Of a stretch of 64,000 nucleotides of DNA, positions 25,042-31,838 are shown in pieces. Position numbers and translations under genes: made by a program. The notes beneath the pieces were generated by a model. That model was not told the origin of the DNA. It ran no database searches and saw nothing but the letters and a program-made list of their open reading frames with translations. Source of the DNA: Anaerolineae bacterium UTCFX1 (lineage in GTDB: Bacteria; Chloroflexota; Anaerolineae; Anaerolineales; Villigracilaceae); contig MWTB01000007.1 of the NCBI GenBank assembly GCA_002050275.1, forward strand, positions 1 to 64,000. Direction: 5' to 3'. Position 1 is the stretch's first letter. Each line of letters opens with the position of its first letter.

Positions 25042-25821
25042 TTAATTGGCTTTTACTCCATCGCCTTTCAACAATTCTTTCGCCAATGACTCATACGCCT
25101 GCGCCCCAACGGACGATGGCGCGTACGCCGAAATCGGCAGTCCATACGAAGGCGCTTCCGCGAGACGGATACTGCGCGGCACCACGCTCTTGAACACCCG
25201 TCCCGGAAAATGATTGTTGACTTCCTTCACCACATCGGTCGAAAGATTCGTCCGCGGGTCGAACATTGTCAGAATAACGCCGCGTATACCAAGTTCGGAA
25301 AAGAGCGACGATCGCACACGTTCGATGGTCTGCGTGATCTGACCGAGTCCCTCCAGCGCGAGGTATTCGCATTGAACGGGGATCAATACGCCGTCTTTTG
25401 CCGCAACCAACCCATTCACCGTGATCAGCCCCAATGAGGGCGGGCAATCAATCAAAATGTAATCATATTTGTCATTGAACGCCGCGAGCGCGTCTCGCAG
25501 ACGAAATTCTCTGCCCGATTCTTCGACCAATTCAACCTCCGCGCCGGCAAGCGCCGGAGAGGATGGCAACAAAGAAAGTTGCAGCCGTTCGTTGAAAAGA
25601 ATCGCGGACGCGGGGACGTCGCCAGACAGCAATGCCTCGTACGCGCTGACAGATACGCTATTCTTATCCACGCCGAGGCTGGAGGTGGCGTTGGCTTGCG
25701 GGTCAATATCCGCGATCAGGACGCGCTGTCCATATTTTGCAAGATACGCGCCGAGATTGATGGCGGTAGTGGTCTTACCCACCCCGCCTTTTTGATTAAC
25801 AAGAGTATAGATGCGAGTCAT
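25042..25821 (-). CDS. parA: Chromosome partitioning ATPase ParA (Soj)
   Basis: A 259-residue Walker-type ATPase that forms DNA-bound gradients and moves ParB-parS complexes. The deviant Walker A motif is KGGVGKTTT (residues 11-19), followed by DIDPQANATSS and IDCPPSLGLIT (Walker B). The short N-terminus without an HTH is typical of chromosomal Soj-type ParA. It lies upstream of parB on the same strand and downstream of the PfkB kinase. Chromosomal parAB usually lies close to the replication origin; no dnaA or oriC is visible here. Confidence 0.95.
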   Translation of the reverse strand: MTRIYTLVNQKGGVGKTTTAINLGAYLAKYGQRVLIADIDPQANATSSLGVDKNSVSVSAYEALLSGDVPASAILFNERLQLSLLPSSPALAGAEVELVEESGREFRLRDALAAFNDKYDYILIDCPPSLGLITVNGLVAAKDGVLIPVQCEYLALEGLGQITQTIERVRSSLFSELGIRGVILTMFDPRTNLSTDVVKEVNNHFPGRVFKSVVPRSIRLAEAPSYGLPISAYAPSSVGAQAYESLAKELLKGDGVKAN

Positions 25822-25895
25822 AATATTTTCGATTTATGTTTTTTCCATCGCTGCGCTGGTCGTTGCAAGCTTAGAGAACAGCGGCATAGATTTTT

Positions 25896-26747
25896 TTACT
25901 GCAACACTTCCATCAAGCACAATTCAATCTCCGCTTGCGTCGGGATTCCATCCAGCCCAACGCGGGTCACAGAATGCGATGCGAGCAACGTTGCAAAGCG
26001 CGCGGCTTCCCACGGATCGCGCGTGCGCGCTAAGCGAATAAAGAACGCCGCGGCAAAAATATCGCCGGCGCCGGTGGCGTCCGCTTCGTCCACTTCAAGC
26101 GCGCGGAAGCGGCGGCGGTCGCCATTCCAGTATAAGACGCATCCTTCCGCGCCCTCGGTAACGACCAGCATCCGCGTTTGGTGCGCCATCCGCTCGATAA
26201 GTTCATGATCGCCGCTTACGTCCTCGCGGCTGACGACGACGGCGTTCGCTTTTTGTAAAATTGTTTCCGAATTCAGCCAATCGCAGCGAAAGACGCGTCC
26301 GTTCGTATCCCAGTGTCGCATCCAACCCTGCGGAGTGATTCCCAAAAATGCGGGCGGGAAATCTTCCGGCAACGACATATCTATTTCGTTGGCAATCGGG
26401 CCCAGATGAATAATGGATGCTCCGCGCCACGATCTCGGGACCAAGTTGAAGTCAATCCTTGCGGCTTGCGCGCGCAGGTATTGCACGCGCCCTTCCGGCG
26501 TATACACATTCTCAAAAGTTGTGCTGCGCAGAGAATCGTTCGAAACGACGGGAATGCCGTTCAACGCATCCAGCGGAGTCTCTTTGCCGACCGCCGTGAC
26601 GATCCCCGCTTTCATTCCCAACGCGCGCGCCGTCAGCGCGGCATAAGCGACCGTTCCGCCCAACCTTGCGCCATCTGCGGTTAAATCATGCGCCGCATGA
26701 CCAATCGCGAGATATTCCACGGCTTCGAGCGAAACAAGGCTGCGCAT
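25896..26747 (-). CDS. PfkB family carbohydrate kinase
   Basis: A 283-residue sugar or nucleoside kinase of the PfkB/ribokinase family. It has an N-terminal GGTVAYAALTARALG (family signature 1, two-glycine type) and the C-terminal DATGAGDIFAAAFF, with the catalytic Asp and the anion hole (signature 2). It is somewhat shorter than ribokinase, and the lid segment is reduced. The sugar cannot be told. A -10 box ends six bases before the ATG, so the mRNA is predicted to be leaderless. It lies between the jag terminator and parA. Confidence 0.85.
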   Translation of the reverse strand: MRSLVSLEAVEYLAIGHAAHDLTADGARLGGTVAYAALTARALGMKAGIVTAVGKETPLDALNGIPVVSNDSLRSTTFENVYTPEGRVQYLRAQAARIDFNLVPRSWRGASIIHLGPIANEIDMSLPEDFPPAFLGITPQGWMRHWDTNGRVFRCDWLNSETILQKANAVVVSREDVSGDHELIERMAHQTRMLVVTEGAEGCVLYWNGDRRRFRALEVDEADATGAGDIFAAAFFIRLARTRDPWEAARFATLLASHSVTRVGLDGIPTQAEIELCLMEVLQ

Positions 26748-26759
26748 GAGCAGATTATA
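26748..26759 (-). promoter_or_regulatory. -10 box of pfkB-type gene, predicted leaderless
   Basis: On the minus strand TATAAT (26754-26759) is followed by exactly six bases (ctgctc) and the ATG at 26747. No ribosome binding site is present. Confidence 0.62.
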
Positions 26760-26770
26760 CCGTGAGAGTT

Positions 26771-26815
26771 AAACAAAACTTTCTACTTTCCCCTTTCATG
26801 AAGAAAGTAGAAAGT
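26771..26815 (-). terminator. Rho-independent terminator of the rpmH-jag operon
   Basis: A perfect 13-base-pair stem (26778-26790 with 26803-26815), a loop of 12 and, on the minus strand, a following TTTTGTTT. It comes 38 bases after the jag stop codon and before the promoter of the PfkB gene. The stem is built of the repeated word gaaagta. Confidence 0.85.
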
Positions 26816-26853
26816 AGAAAGATGTGCCTGTATTGCTGCGTAGACGCGACGCG

Positions 26854-27633
26854 CTATTCGTTCTTCGGAACGATGGTCACCTTACGGCGCGGTTCCTCGC
26901 CAGCGCTTTCGGTAGTCACATCGGGATGGTCGCGCAGGGCAATGTGAATGATGCGGCGTTCGGCGGAGGGCATCGGCTCAAGCGATTGCTTCTTCCCATT
27001 TTTAGCGACCTGTTCCGCCATGCGTTTCGCCATTTGGATCAATTGCTTTTCGCGGCGGTCGCGATAGCCTTCCACGTCCACAAAGAGCTGCGCCCACCCT
27101 TGTGTTTCCTTCCCTACGATCAGCGACGCCACATGTTGAAAAGCGTTCAATGTTTCGGAATGCCTCCCGATCAACGCTCCAAGGTCATCGCCGCGCACGT
27201 CTACATAGATGCCGTGTCGGTCGTCTTGCTCGTTATAATGCGCGGAAACTTGCGCTTCCAAATGCATTAGATGGATTAATTTAGAAACGACAGATTCGAC
27301 GGTTTCGAGAACCGCATCAACTTCAGAATCTGATTGAGAATCTGAAGCGGAAGCAGACTGAGGCTCGCGATGATTCGTCTCCCGTACCTCTTGCGATTCG
27401 CTCAAAGCGGCAACCTCGGTTGATTCGGCGCCTTCAAACGCAGCCCCGCCTTCAGGGATAACCGTCAAGCGCACGCGCACCTGCGCTTTGCCCAATTTAA
27501 ACAAGCCCTTGTTTCCCACGTCCAGCACTTCAACGCCAACGCGGTCCGCAGTAAGTCCCAGTTCGGCAAGCCCTTGCGCGAGAGCTTCCTCGACCGTGGG
27601 CGCGATGATCTCAAGAGTCATTCTTTGATTCAT
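26854..27633 (-). CDS. jag: RNA-binding protein Jag/KhpB
   Basis: A 259-residue protein of the Jag (SpoIIIJ-associated, KhpB) family, an RNA chaperone linked to cell-shape and division control. Domains in order: Jag-N (residues 5-55, VLDVGNKGLFKLGKAQVRVR), an acidic Ser/Glu/Gln linker (about 70-115), a KH domain with GALIGRHSETL and an R3H domain (PMPSAERRIIHIALRDH) at the C-terminus. AAGGAGG lies before the ATG. It follows yidC by 15 bases, the usual order, and ends at a strong terminator. Confidence 0.93.
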   Translation of the reverse strand: MNQRMTLEIIAPTVEEALAQGLAELGLTADRVGVEVLDVGNKGLFKLGKAQVRVRLTVIPEGGAAFEGAESTEVAALSESQEVRETNHREPQSASASDSQSDSEVDAVLETVESVVSKLIHLMHLEAQVSAHYNEQDDRHGIYVDVRGDDLGALIGRHSETLNAFQHVASLIVGKETQGWAQLFVDVEGYRDRREKQLIQMAKRMAEQVAKNGKKQSLEPMPSAERRIIHIALRDHPDVTTESAGEEPRRKVTIVPKNE

Positions 27634-27648
27634 GCCCGCCTCCTTCGA

Positions 27649-28524
27649 CTATGTTTTTTTGCCGCCGGGCAGTAGATTTCTCCAGTTGACCTTGCCCATC
27701 ATCGCGTATTGCACGATACTTAATACATTGCTGATCACAAAGTAAACCGAAAGTCCGGAGGCGTAATTGATCGAAAACATAAACAACATGATCGGCATAT
27801 AGTAGCCCATCATTTTTCCCGTCGCCGCAGATTGGTCGTTGGGGTTAGCGGGCGGCATGGTCAATTTGGTTTGAATGAACGTGGTCAATCCGACGATCAG
27901 CGCCAGAATAGGAACGCTTACGCCGAAGATTAACGTCCGCTCGGGCAAGCCCATATCAATACCGAGAAATTTGCTGTTCAATGGAATTAATGCAGCGACG
28001 TCTTGCAGCCCAAACGCGGCGAGGCTTTTGGAGAGCTTGAGAATGCTCAACGGATAAGAGCCGATCGCATACGTGATCGCGGGAATTAACGCGAACAGGA
28101 TGGGGAATTGGATCAACATCGGCAGGCACGAGCCGAAGACGTTAATGCCTCTTTCGCGATAGATGCGCATTTGTTCTTGCGCGAGTTTCTCGCGATCTTT
28201 GGCATACTTTTTCTGGATCGCCATCCATTCCTTGTCCGTTTGCAGATCTTGCATGGCTTTCGCGCCTTTCATCTGCTGGGCGTTGAGGGGCCAGGTAGCG
28301 AGGCGAATCAGCGCCGTCAGCAGGATAATGGCGATGCCGAAATTATGACCTACGAATTGATAGATCAGAATCAGAATATTGACGAGCAGATCAATGACGC
28401 TGCTAAAGTTCATAAACGCCAGCACAAGCACGGCGATCACCGCGAGAGTCTTTAATGTTTCGCGCGGGTTAACTTGTGGAAGTTCGGGGCGCTGCGCCTG
28501 CGTTGGATTGCTGGGATTTTTCAT
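27649..28524 (-). CDS. yidC: Membrane protein insertase YidC (Oxa1 type)
   Basis: A 291-residue insertase that places proteins into the cytoplasmic membrane with or without SecYEG. It is the short monoderm type: no large periplasmic domain, about five helices, and the conserved Arg74 of the hydrophilic groove in TALIRLATWPLN. No lipobox is present, unlike Bacillus SpoIIIJ. The ATG at 28524 is chosen because it follows the PQQ-protein stop by 13 bases; an upstream start at 28620 would overlap that gene by 83 bases. It lies between the PQQ lipoprotein and jag. Confidence 0.93.
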   Translation of the reverse strand: MKNPSNPTQAQRPELPQVNPRETLKTLAVIAVLVLAFMNFSSVIDLLVNILILIYQFVGHNFGIAIILLTALIRLATWPLNAQQMKGAKAMQDLQTDKEWMAIQKKYAKDREKLAQEQMRIYRERGINVFGSCLPMLIQFPILFALIPAITYAIGSYPLSILKLSKSLAAFGLQDVAALIPLNSKFLGIDMGLPERTLIFGVSVPILALIVGLTTFIQTKLTMPPANPNDQSAATGKMMGYYMPIMLFMFSINYASGLSVYFVISNVLSIVQYAMMGKVNWRNLLPGGKKT

Positions 28525-28537
28525 AGGTGAATAACTC

Positions 28538-29680
28538 TTATTTTCCCGAGAACGTCCAAACGGCTTTGCCGTTTTGGTCGAGAGCGACAAGATAATAATC
28601 GGAATCAAGGTATGCGACAAGCGTTAAGTCTTCCGCAAAGACCGGCGTGGTATACGCCTTGCTTTTCTCTTTTCCTTGAAACCATAAACTTACTTTCCCA
28701 TCGGCGCTAATGGAATAAATTCCGCCCGATTCAGTCGCGATCAGAATCTGATCGCCCACAACCAGCGGGCTGGCAGTGATGGAAGCGTCTGGGCGCACAG
28801 GTTCCCAATTCAAGCGTTGTTCCGCTGTATTATACGAATAAACGTAACCATCTACGTCGGCGAAGTAGAGATTATCACCATCCGCAACCGGCGTTCCCCA
28901 AATCCACCCTTTCGTTTCAAGCGCCGTTTGATGCGCACCGGTGAGCGGATCGAAGCGTTCGAGTTTCTTGGCTAACGAGCCGGCATACAGCGCGCCATCG
29001 CCGCCGAGAGCCACCCCGCCAGGCACAGCGCCGTTCAAGTCCACGCGCCAAAGGACTTCGTACGTGGAAAGATCAACAGCCACCACCGCTTTATCTAACG
29101 AGGTGATGAAGAGCCGCTCGCCATCGGTGATGGGCTGCGCCCACAAGCGCGATTCGTTTTTGCCGGGTTGAGAAACCTCAATCGTCCGAACCGCTTGCTT
29201 TTCGGGCATGCCGTCGTTCAAATCGAGGACGTAGATTTTCCCATCGGAGTTCGGCGCGAAGAGCAGTCCGTCAATCTCCAACGGCGGAGCGATCCACAAG
29301 CCTTTGGCTTGGTTGAACTTCCATCTCACCGCCGGAGTTGGGGCTTTGTCTATGGCGCTAAAGTTTTTAGGGTCAACAGCATACATCATATGGCGGTTAT
29401 TGGCGTTGGCAATGACGACCAGCCCGTCGGTCGTCGTGACCGGCGGAACGATGAACATATCTGGGTTCGTATTGAACAACGTAAAGCCCGCTTTCTCGCC
29501 GGAGAACGACCATAACAAGTTATGGGTCTTCAAATCCACGGCGTACACCGTCGAAGTGTGTGCGAGGTACGCCACATCGCCCGAAGTAGAAAGCCCAGGC
29601 CAAGCGACCGCGCCGGTGCATCCGCTTAAGACAAGCGCGAACAAAAGGACAAACAGGATGATCAATTTCTTTTTTTGCAT
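28538..29680 (-). CDS. PQQ-like beta-propeller lipoprotein in the yidC operon
   Basis: A 380-residue lipoprotein: LVLSGC gives lipidated Cys21. The mature part is a beta-propeller of PQQ-like repeats, visible as recurrent 'VYAVDLKTHNLLWSF', 'VVAVDLSTYEVLWRV' and 'YYLVALDQNGKAVWTF' blades, about seven in number. The fold resembles BamB, which helps outer-membrane protein assembly in diderms. It sits between yidD and yidC, where other bacteria have nothing or jag only, so a role in helping YidC or folding exported proteins is plausible but only inferred. No quinone-binding residues can be pointed out. Confidence 0.85.
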   Translation of the reverse strand: MQKKKLIILFVLLFALVLSGCTGAVAWPGLSTSGDVAYLAHTSTVYAVDLKTHNLLWSFSGEKAGFTLFNTNPDMFIVPPVTTTDGLVVIANANNRHMMYAVDPKNFSAIDKAPTPAVRWKFNQAKGLWIAPPLEIDGLLFAPNSDGKIYVLDLNDGMPEKQAVRTIEVSQPGKNESRLWAQPITDGERLFITSLDKAVVAVDLSTYEVLWRVDLNGAVPGGVALGGDGALYAGSLAKKLERFDPLTGAHQTALETKGWIWGTPVADGDNLYFADVDGYVYSYNTAEQRLNWEPVRPDASITASPLVVGDQILIATESGGIYSISADGKVSLWFQGKEKSKAYTTPVFAEDLTLVAYLDSDYYLVALDQNGKAVWTFSGK

Positions 29681-29695
29681 GGAAAAAATGCGCTC

Positions 29696-29983
29696 CTATG
29701 GAACAGGGTCGTACCCCCCGGGGTTGAATGGGTTGCATCGCAACACGCGCCAGAGCGCCATGAACGCTCCTTTAAACGCGCCGTGTTTATAGATCGCTTG
29801 GTAGCCGTAATGCGAACACGATGGATAAAAGCGACAGGTGTTGGCGGGCAAGCCCTTCGAGACGGTCATCTGATAGAGCCGAATTAACGACAACAGCGCG
29901 ATGCGCGGAAGATTCCAGATCGTGCGCGGCAGGTCGCGCAGACGCGGCTCATGAGAATAATTGTGCAGGTGAAATTCAGACAT
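29696..29983 (-). CDS. yidD: Membrane protein insertion efficiency factor YidD
   Basis: A 95-residue basic protein with an amphipathic N-terminal helix ([21 protein letters not shown]) and the family signature [15 protein letters not shown], ending in [14 protein letters not shown]. YidD helps YidC-dependent insertion at the inner membrane. Its ATG shares one base with the rnpA stop (TAATG), so translation is coupled. The order rpmH-rnpA-yidD-yidC is the canonical one, with the PQQ lipoprotein inserted before yidC. Confidence 0.95.
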   Translation of the reverse strand: MSEFHLHNYSHEPRLRDLPRTIWNLPRIALLSLIRLYQMTVSKGLPANTCRFYPSCSHYGYQAIYKHGAFKGAFMALWRVLRCNPFNPGGYDPVP

Positions 29984-30354
29984 TATACGGAAGAAGATGG
30001 CGCATACAACTGCGCGCGTTGCAACAAATTGAGCAAAGCTCGGCGGGTTTCTTCCAGCGTGGCAGAGGCTAACCCAGAGCGGGCGACCAGGATTAAGTTT
30101 GCGCCGGTCTTCTCCGGTCCGTGTTGAAGGTCTAGGTGAGGCAAGAGCGGTCGGATCGCTTCGCGCAACAGGCGTTTTGCCCGATTGCGCCGAACCGCCG
30201 ATCCGGCGGCGCGCCCGGCGGCGACCCCCACTCGCACGCTTCCTTGTTCGTTCTTTTCAACGATCAAAACGACAAGCGGGTGGGCATAAGACTTGCCGGA
30301 ACGCCTCACCCGCTTGAATTCTTCAGACCGGGTCAGACGGAACTTTCTCTGCAC
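29983..30354 (-). CDS. rnpA: Ribonuclease P protein component
   Basis: A 123-residue basic protein that binds the RNase P RNA and helps cleave the 5' leader of precursor tRNAs. The signature [14 protein letters not shown] (the RNR motif) is present at about residues 56-69, after the N-terminal [17 protein letters not shown]. It is 16 bases after rpmH and coupled to yidD. The RNase P RNA gene itself is not in this window as far as I can see. Confidence 0.95.
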   Translation of the reverse strand: MQRKFRLTRSEEFKRVRRSGKSYAHPLVVLIVEKNEQGSVRVGVAAGRAAGSAVRRNRAKRLLREAIRPLLPHLDLQHGPEKTGANLILVARSGLASATLEETRRALLNLLQRAQLYAPSSSV

Positions 30355-30370
30355 CCGCGCTCAGTTCCGC

Positions 30371-30541
30371 CTACCAGCGGACTTTCTTTACATGGTTATT
30401 GGCGGTCTTCGTCAATTGATGACGCCCGCGCAAGCGACGACGCTTAAGAACGGCGCGCCCATCCGCTGTGGACATGCGTTTGCGGAAGCCGTGCACGCGC
30501 ACGCGCCGTCGAATCTTCGGTTGATACGTTCGTTTCGTCAT
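30371..30541 (-). CDS. rpmH: Large ribosomal subunit protein bL34
   Basis: Translation of the minus strand from the ATG at 30541 to the TAG at 30371 gives 56 residues beginning [19 protein letters not shown] and ending HVKKVRW. This is the usual bL34 with [20 protein letters not shown] in the middle. It is slightly longer than the 44-47 residues of most species. GAGGAAA precedes the start and a strong promoter lies at 30597-30626. It opens the rpmH-rnpA-yidD-PQQ-yidC-jag operon. Confidence 0.97.
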   Translation of the reverse strand: MTKRTYQPKIRRRVRVHGFRKRMSTADGRAVLKRRRLRGRHQLTKTANNHVKKVRW

Positions 30542-30596
30542 TCGTGCTTTCCTCGTTTCAAAATAATCGCAGTTGGTCTTTACAGAACAGCGGGTT

Positions 30597-30626
30597 ATTA
30601 TACCGTAGGAATTTTGATTCGGTCAA
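30597..30626 (-). promoter_or_regulatory. Promoter of the rpmH operon
   Basis: On the minus strand TTGACC (30621-30626) and TATAAT (30597-30602) are 18 bases apart, close to consensus. The promoter is embedded in the last codons of the GT87 gene: the TAA stop of that gene (30598-30600) lies inside the -10 box. Confidence 0.75.
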
Positions 30627-31788
30627 TCGAATTCCGTTCCGTTTCGTCTCGCAGTAAGACGGGAGCGATGCAGAGCGCCGCAACGATCAGCGCGCCGCCG
30701 CCGCCGCGTCCGAACGCGAGTATCGCAATCGTCGGCAGGGCATAGAAAAACGCGACAAAGATGCGTTGAGGCAGGTTATTCTCTCGAACAAGAATCGCAA
30801 AGGGAATCAGCAGCAGCGCAAAGTCGTAATTGTATAAATACGGGCTGACGAGCAGCGCGCCCAACGTCGTCGCAGCGAAAAGAATTTCGTGCGAGCGCGC
30901 CAGCGTTCTTCTTCGAGTAAAGAAGAGCGCGAGACAGATCAACAAGAGTATTGCGGCGAGCGCCGCCGCGCGCGCCAACGATCCATCGAATAATGCGCGA
31001 GACAGATAGACTGGCAAGCTTACGCATTCGGAGCAAGCGGAGACGTTTCCTTCGCTGCCATAGGCTAACAACATAGCAGGATAATTGACGATCCAATTCG
31101 GGTCTGCTATGAAGCCGGCGGCGAAGAGGCTTATAGCGGAAAGAACGGTAAGCCGCAACGTCCGCCGCCCCAAGTCGTTCTTCTGAGCGATCAGCCAAAA
31201 TAACGCGGCGAGAATCGTCAGCGCGCCAAGATGCGGTTTGAACGTGAGCAACACGATGCCCAGCGCGCTAAACGTCGCATGTTTCCGCCGCGCCGCGTAG
31301 ATCGTCAAGGCGGTTCCTAGCAAAATCGGGAAATCGTATTGCCCGACCGCCAAGATTCCGAGCGTCGGCAAGAACATCAACGCGGCAGGGAAAGCAAGCA
31401 ACCGCAGCCGTCCGCCCCAACCGTCGGTAAGCAGCCAAACGGAGAGGAATAACATAGCAAGGTTCAACTCAAACCACAACGCCGCTGCGGCTTGCGCGGG
31501 AAGCAATCCCAAATAGAACGTAGCAAGCGCGTACCAAGGCGGGTAGGGAAAACGCGCTAGAAAGAATTTGCCGGGCTGCGCATCTTTTGTGGCGCGCAAC
31601 GCGATCTCTTCCACCGCTTCAAGGTCATAGATCGGCGCGCGCTTGACGAGAGCCAAATCGGTGTAGTAAAGCGCGCTGAAGTCAGAATTGACCGGCAGCG
31701 CATTTGGAAGATACAATGCCGCTCCCAACATCAAGCCAAAAATAAGAGCGGTCAGAACGCAGGTTAACAGCGAACGCCGGTTAAACAT
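30598..31788 (-). CDS. GT87 (DUF2029) polyprenyl-sugar glycosyltransferase
   Basis: A 396-residue membrane protein with about ten helices of the GT87/DUF2029 family, which includes mycobacterial PimE-type mannosyltransferases that use polyprenyl-phosphate sugars on the outer face. Seen: an early loop with [14 protein letters not shown] (the acidic site), [18 protein letters not shown] and the typical [12 protein letters not shown]. Its final codons carry the rpmH promoter. Predicted leaderless: TACAAT ends six bases before the ATG. It is divergent from comEC. Donor and acceptor are unknown. Confidence 0.82.
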   Translation of the reverse strand: MFNRRSLLTCVLTALIFGLMLGAALYLPNALPVNSDFSALYYTDLALVKRAPIYDLEAVEEIALRATKDAQPGKFFLARFPYPPWYALATFYLGLLPAQAAAALWFELNLAMLFLSVWLLTDGWGGRLRLLAFPAALMFLPTLGILAVGQYDFPILLGTALTIYAARRKHATFSALGIVLLTFKPHLGALTILAALFWLIAQKNDLGRRTLRLTVLSAISLFAAGFIADPNWIVNYPAMLLAYGSEGNVSACSECVSLPVYLSRALFDGSLARAAALAAILLLICLALFFTRRRTLARSHEILFAATTLGALLVSPYLYNYDFALLLIPFAILVRENNLPQRIFVAFFYALPTIAILAFGRGGGGALIVAALCIAPVLLRDETERNSIDRIKIPTV

Positions 31789-31794
31789 ATCCGA

Positions 31795-31829
31795 ATTGTA
31801 TCCTCTCCTCGGTCAATTCGTGCTATCAT
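31795..31829. promoter_or_regulatory. Divergent promoters for the GT87 gene and comEC
   Basis: Minus strand: TACAAT at 31795-31800, exactly six bases before the GT87 ATG (31788). Plus strand: TGCTATCAT, an extended -10 with TATCAT at 31824-31829, nine bases before the comEC ATG at 31839. Neither gene has a clear ribosome binding site, so both transcripts are predicted to be leaderless or nearly so. Confidence 0.55.
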
Positions 31830-31838
31830 GCAAAAGCC

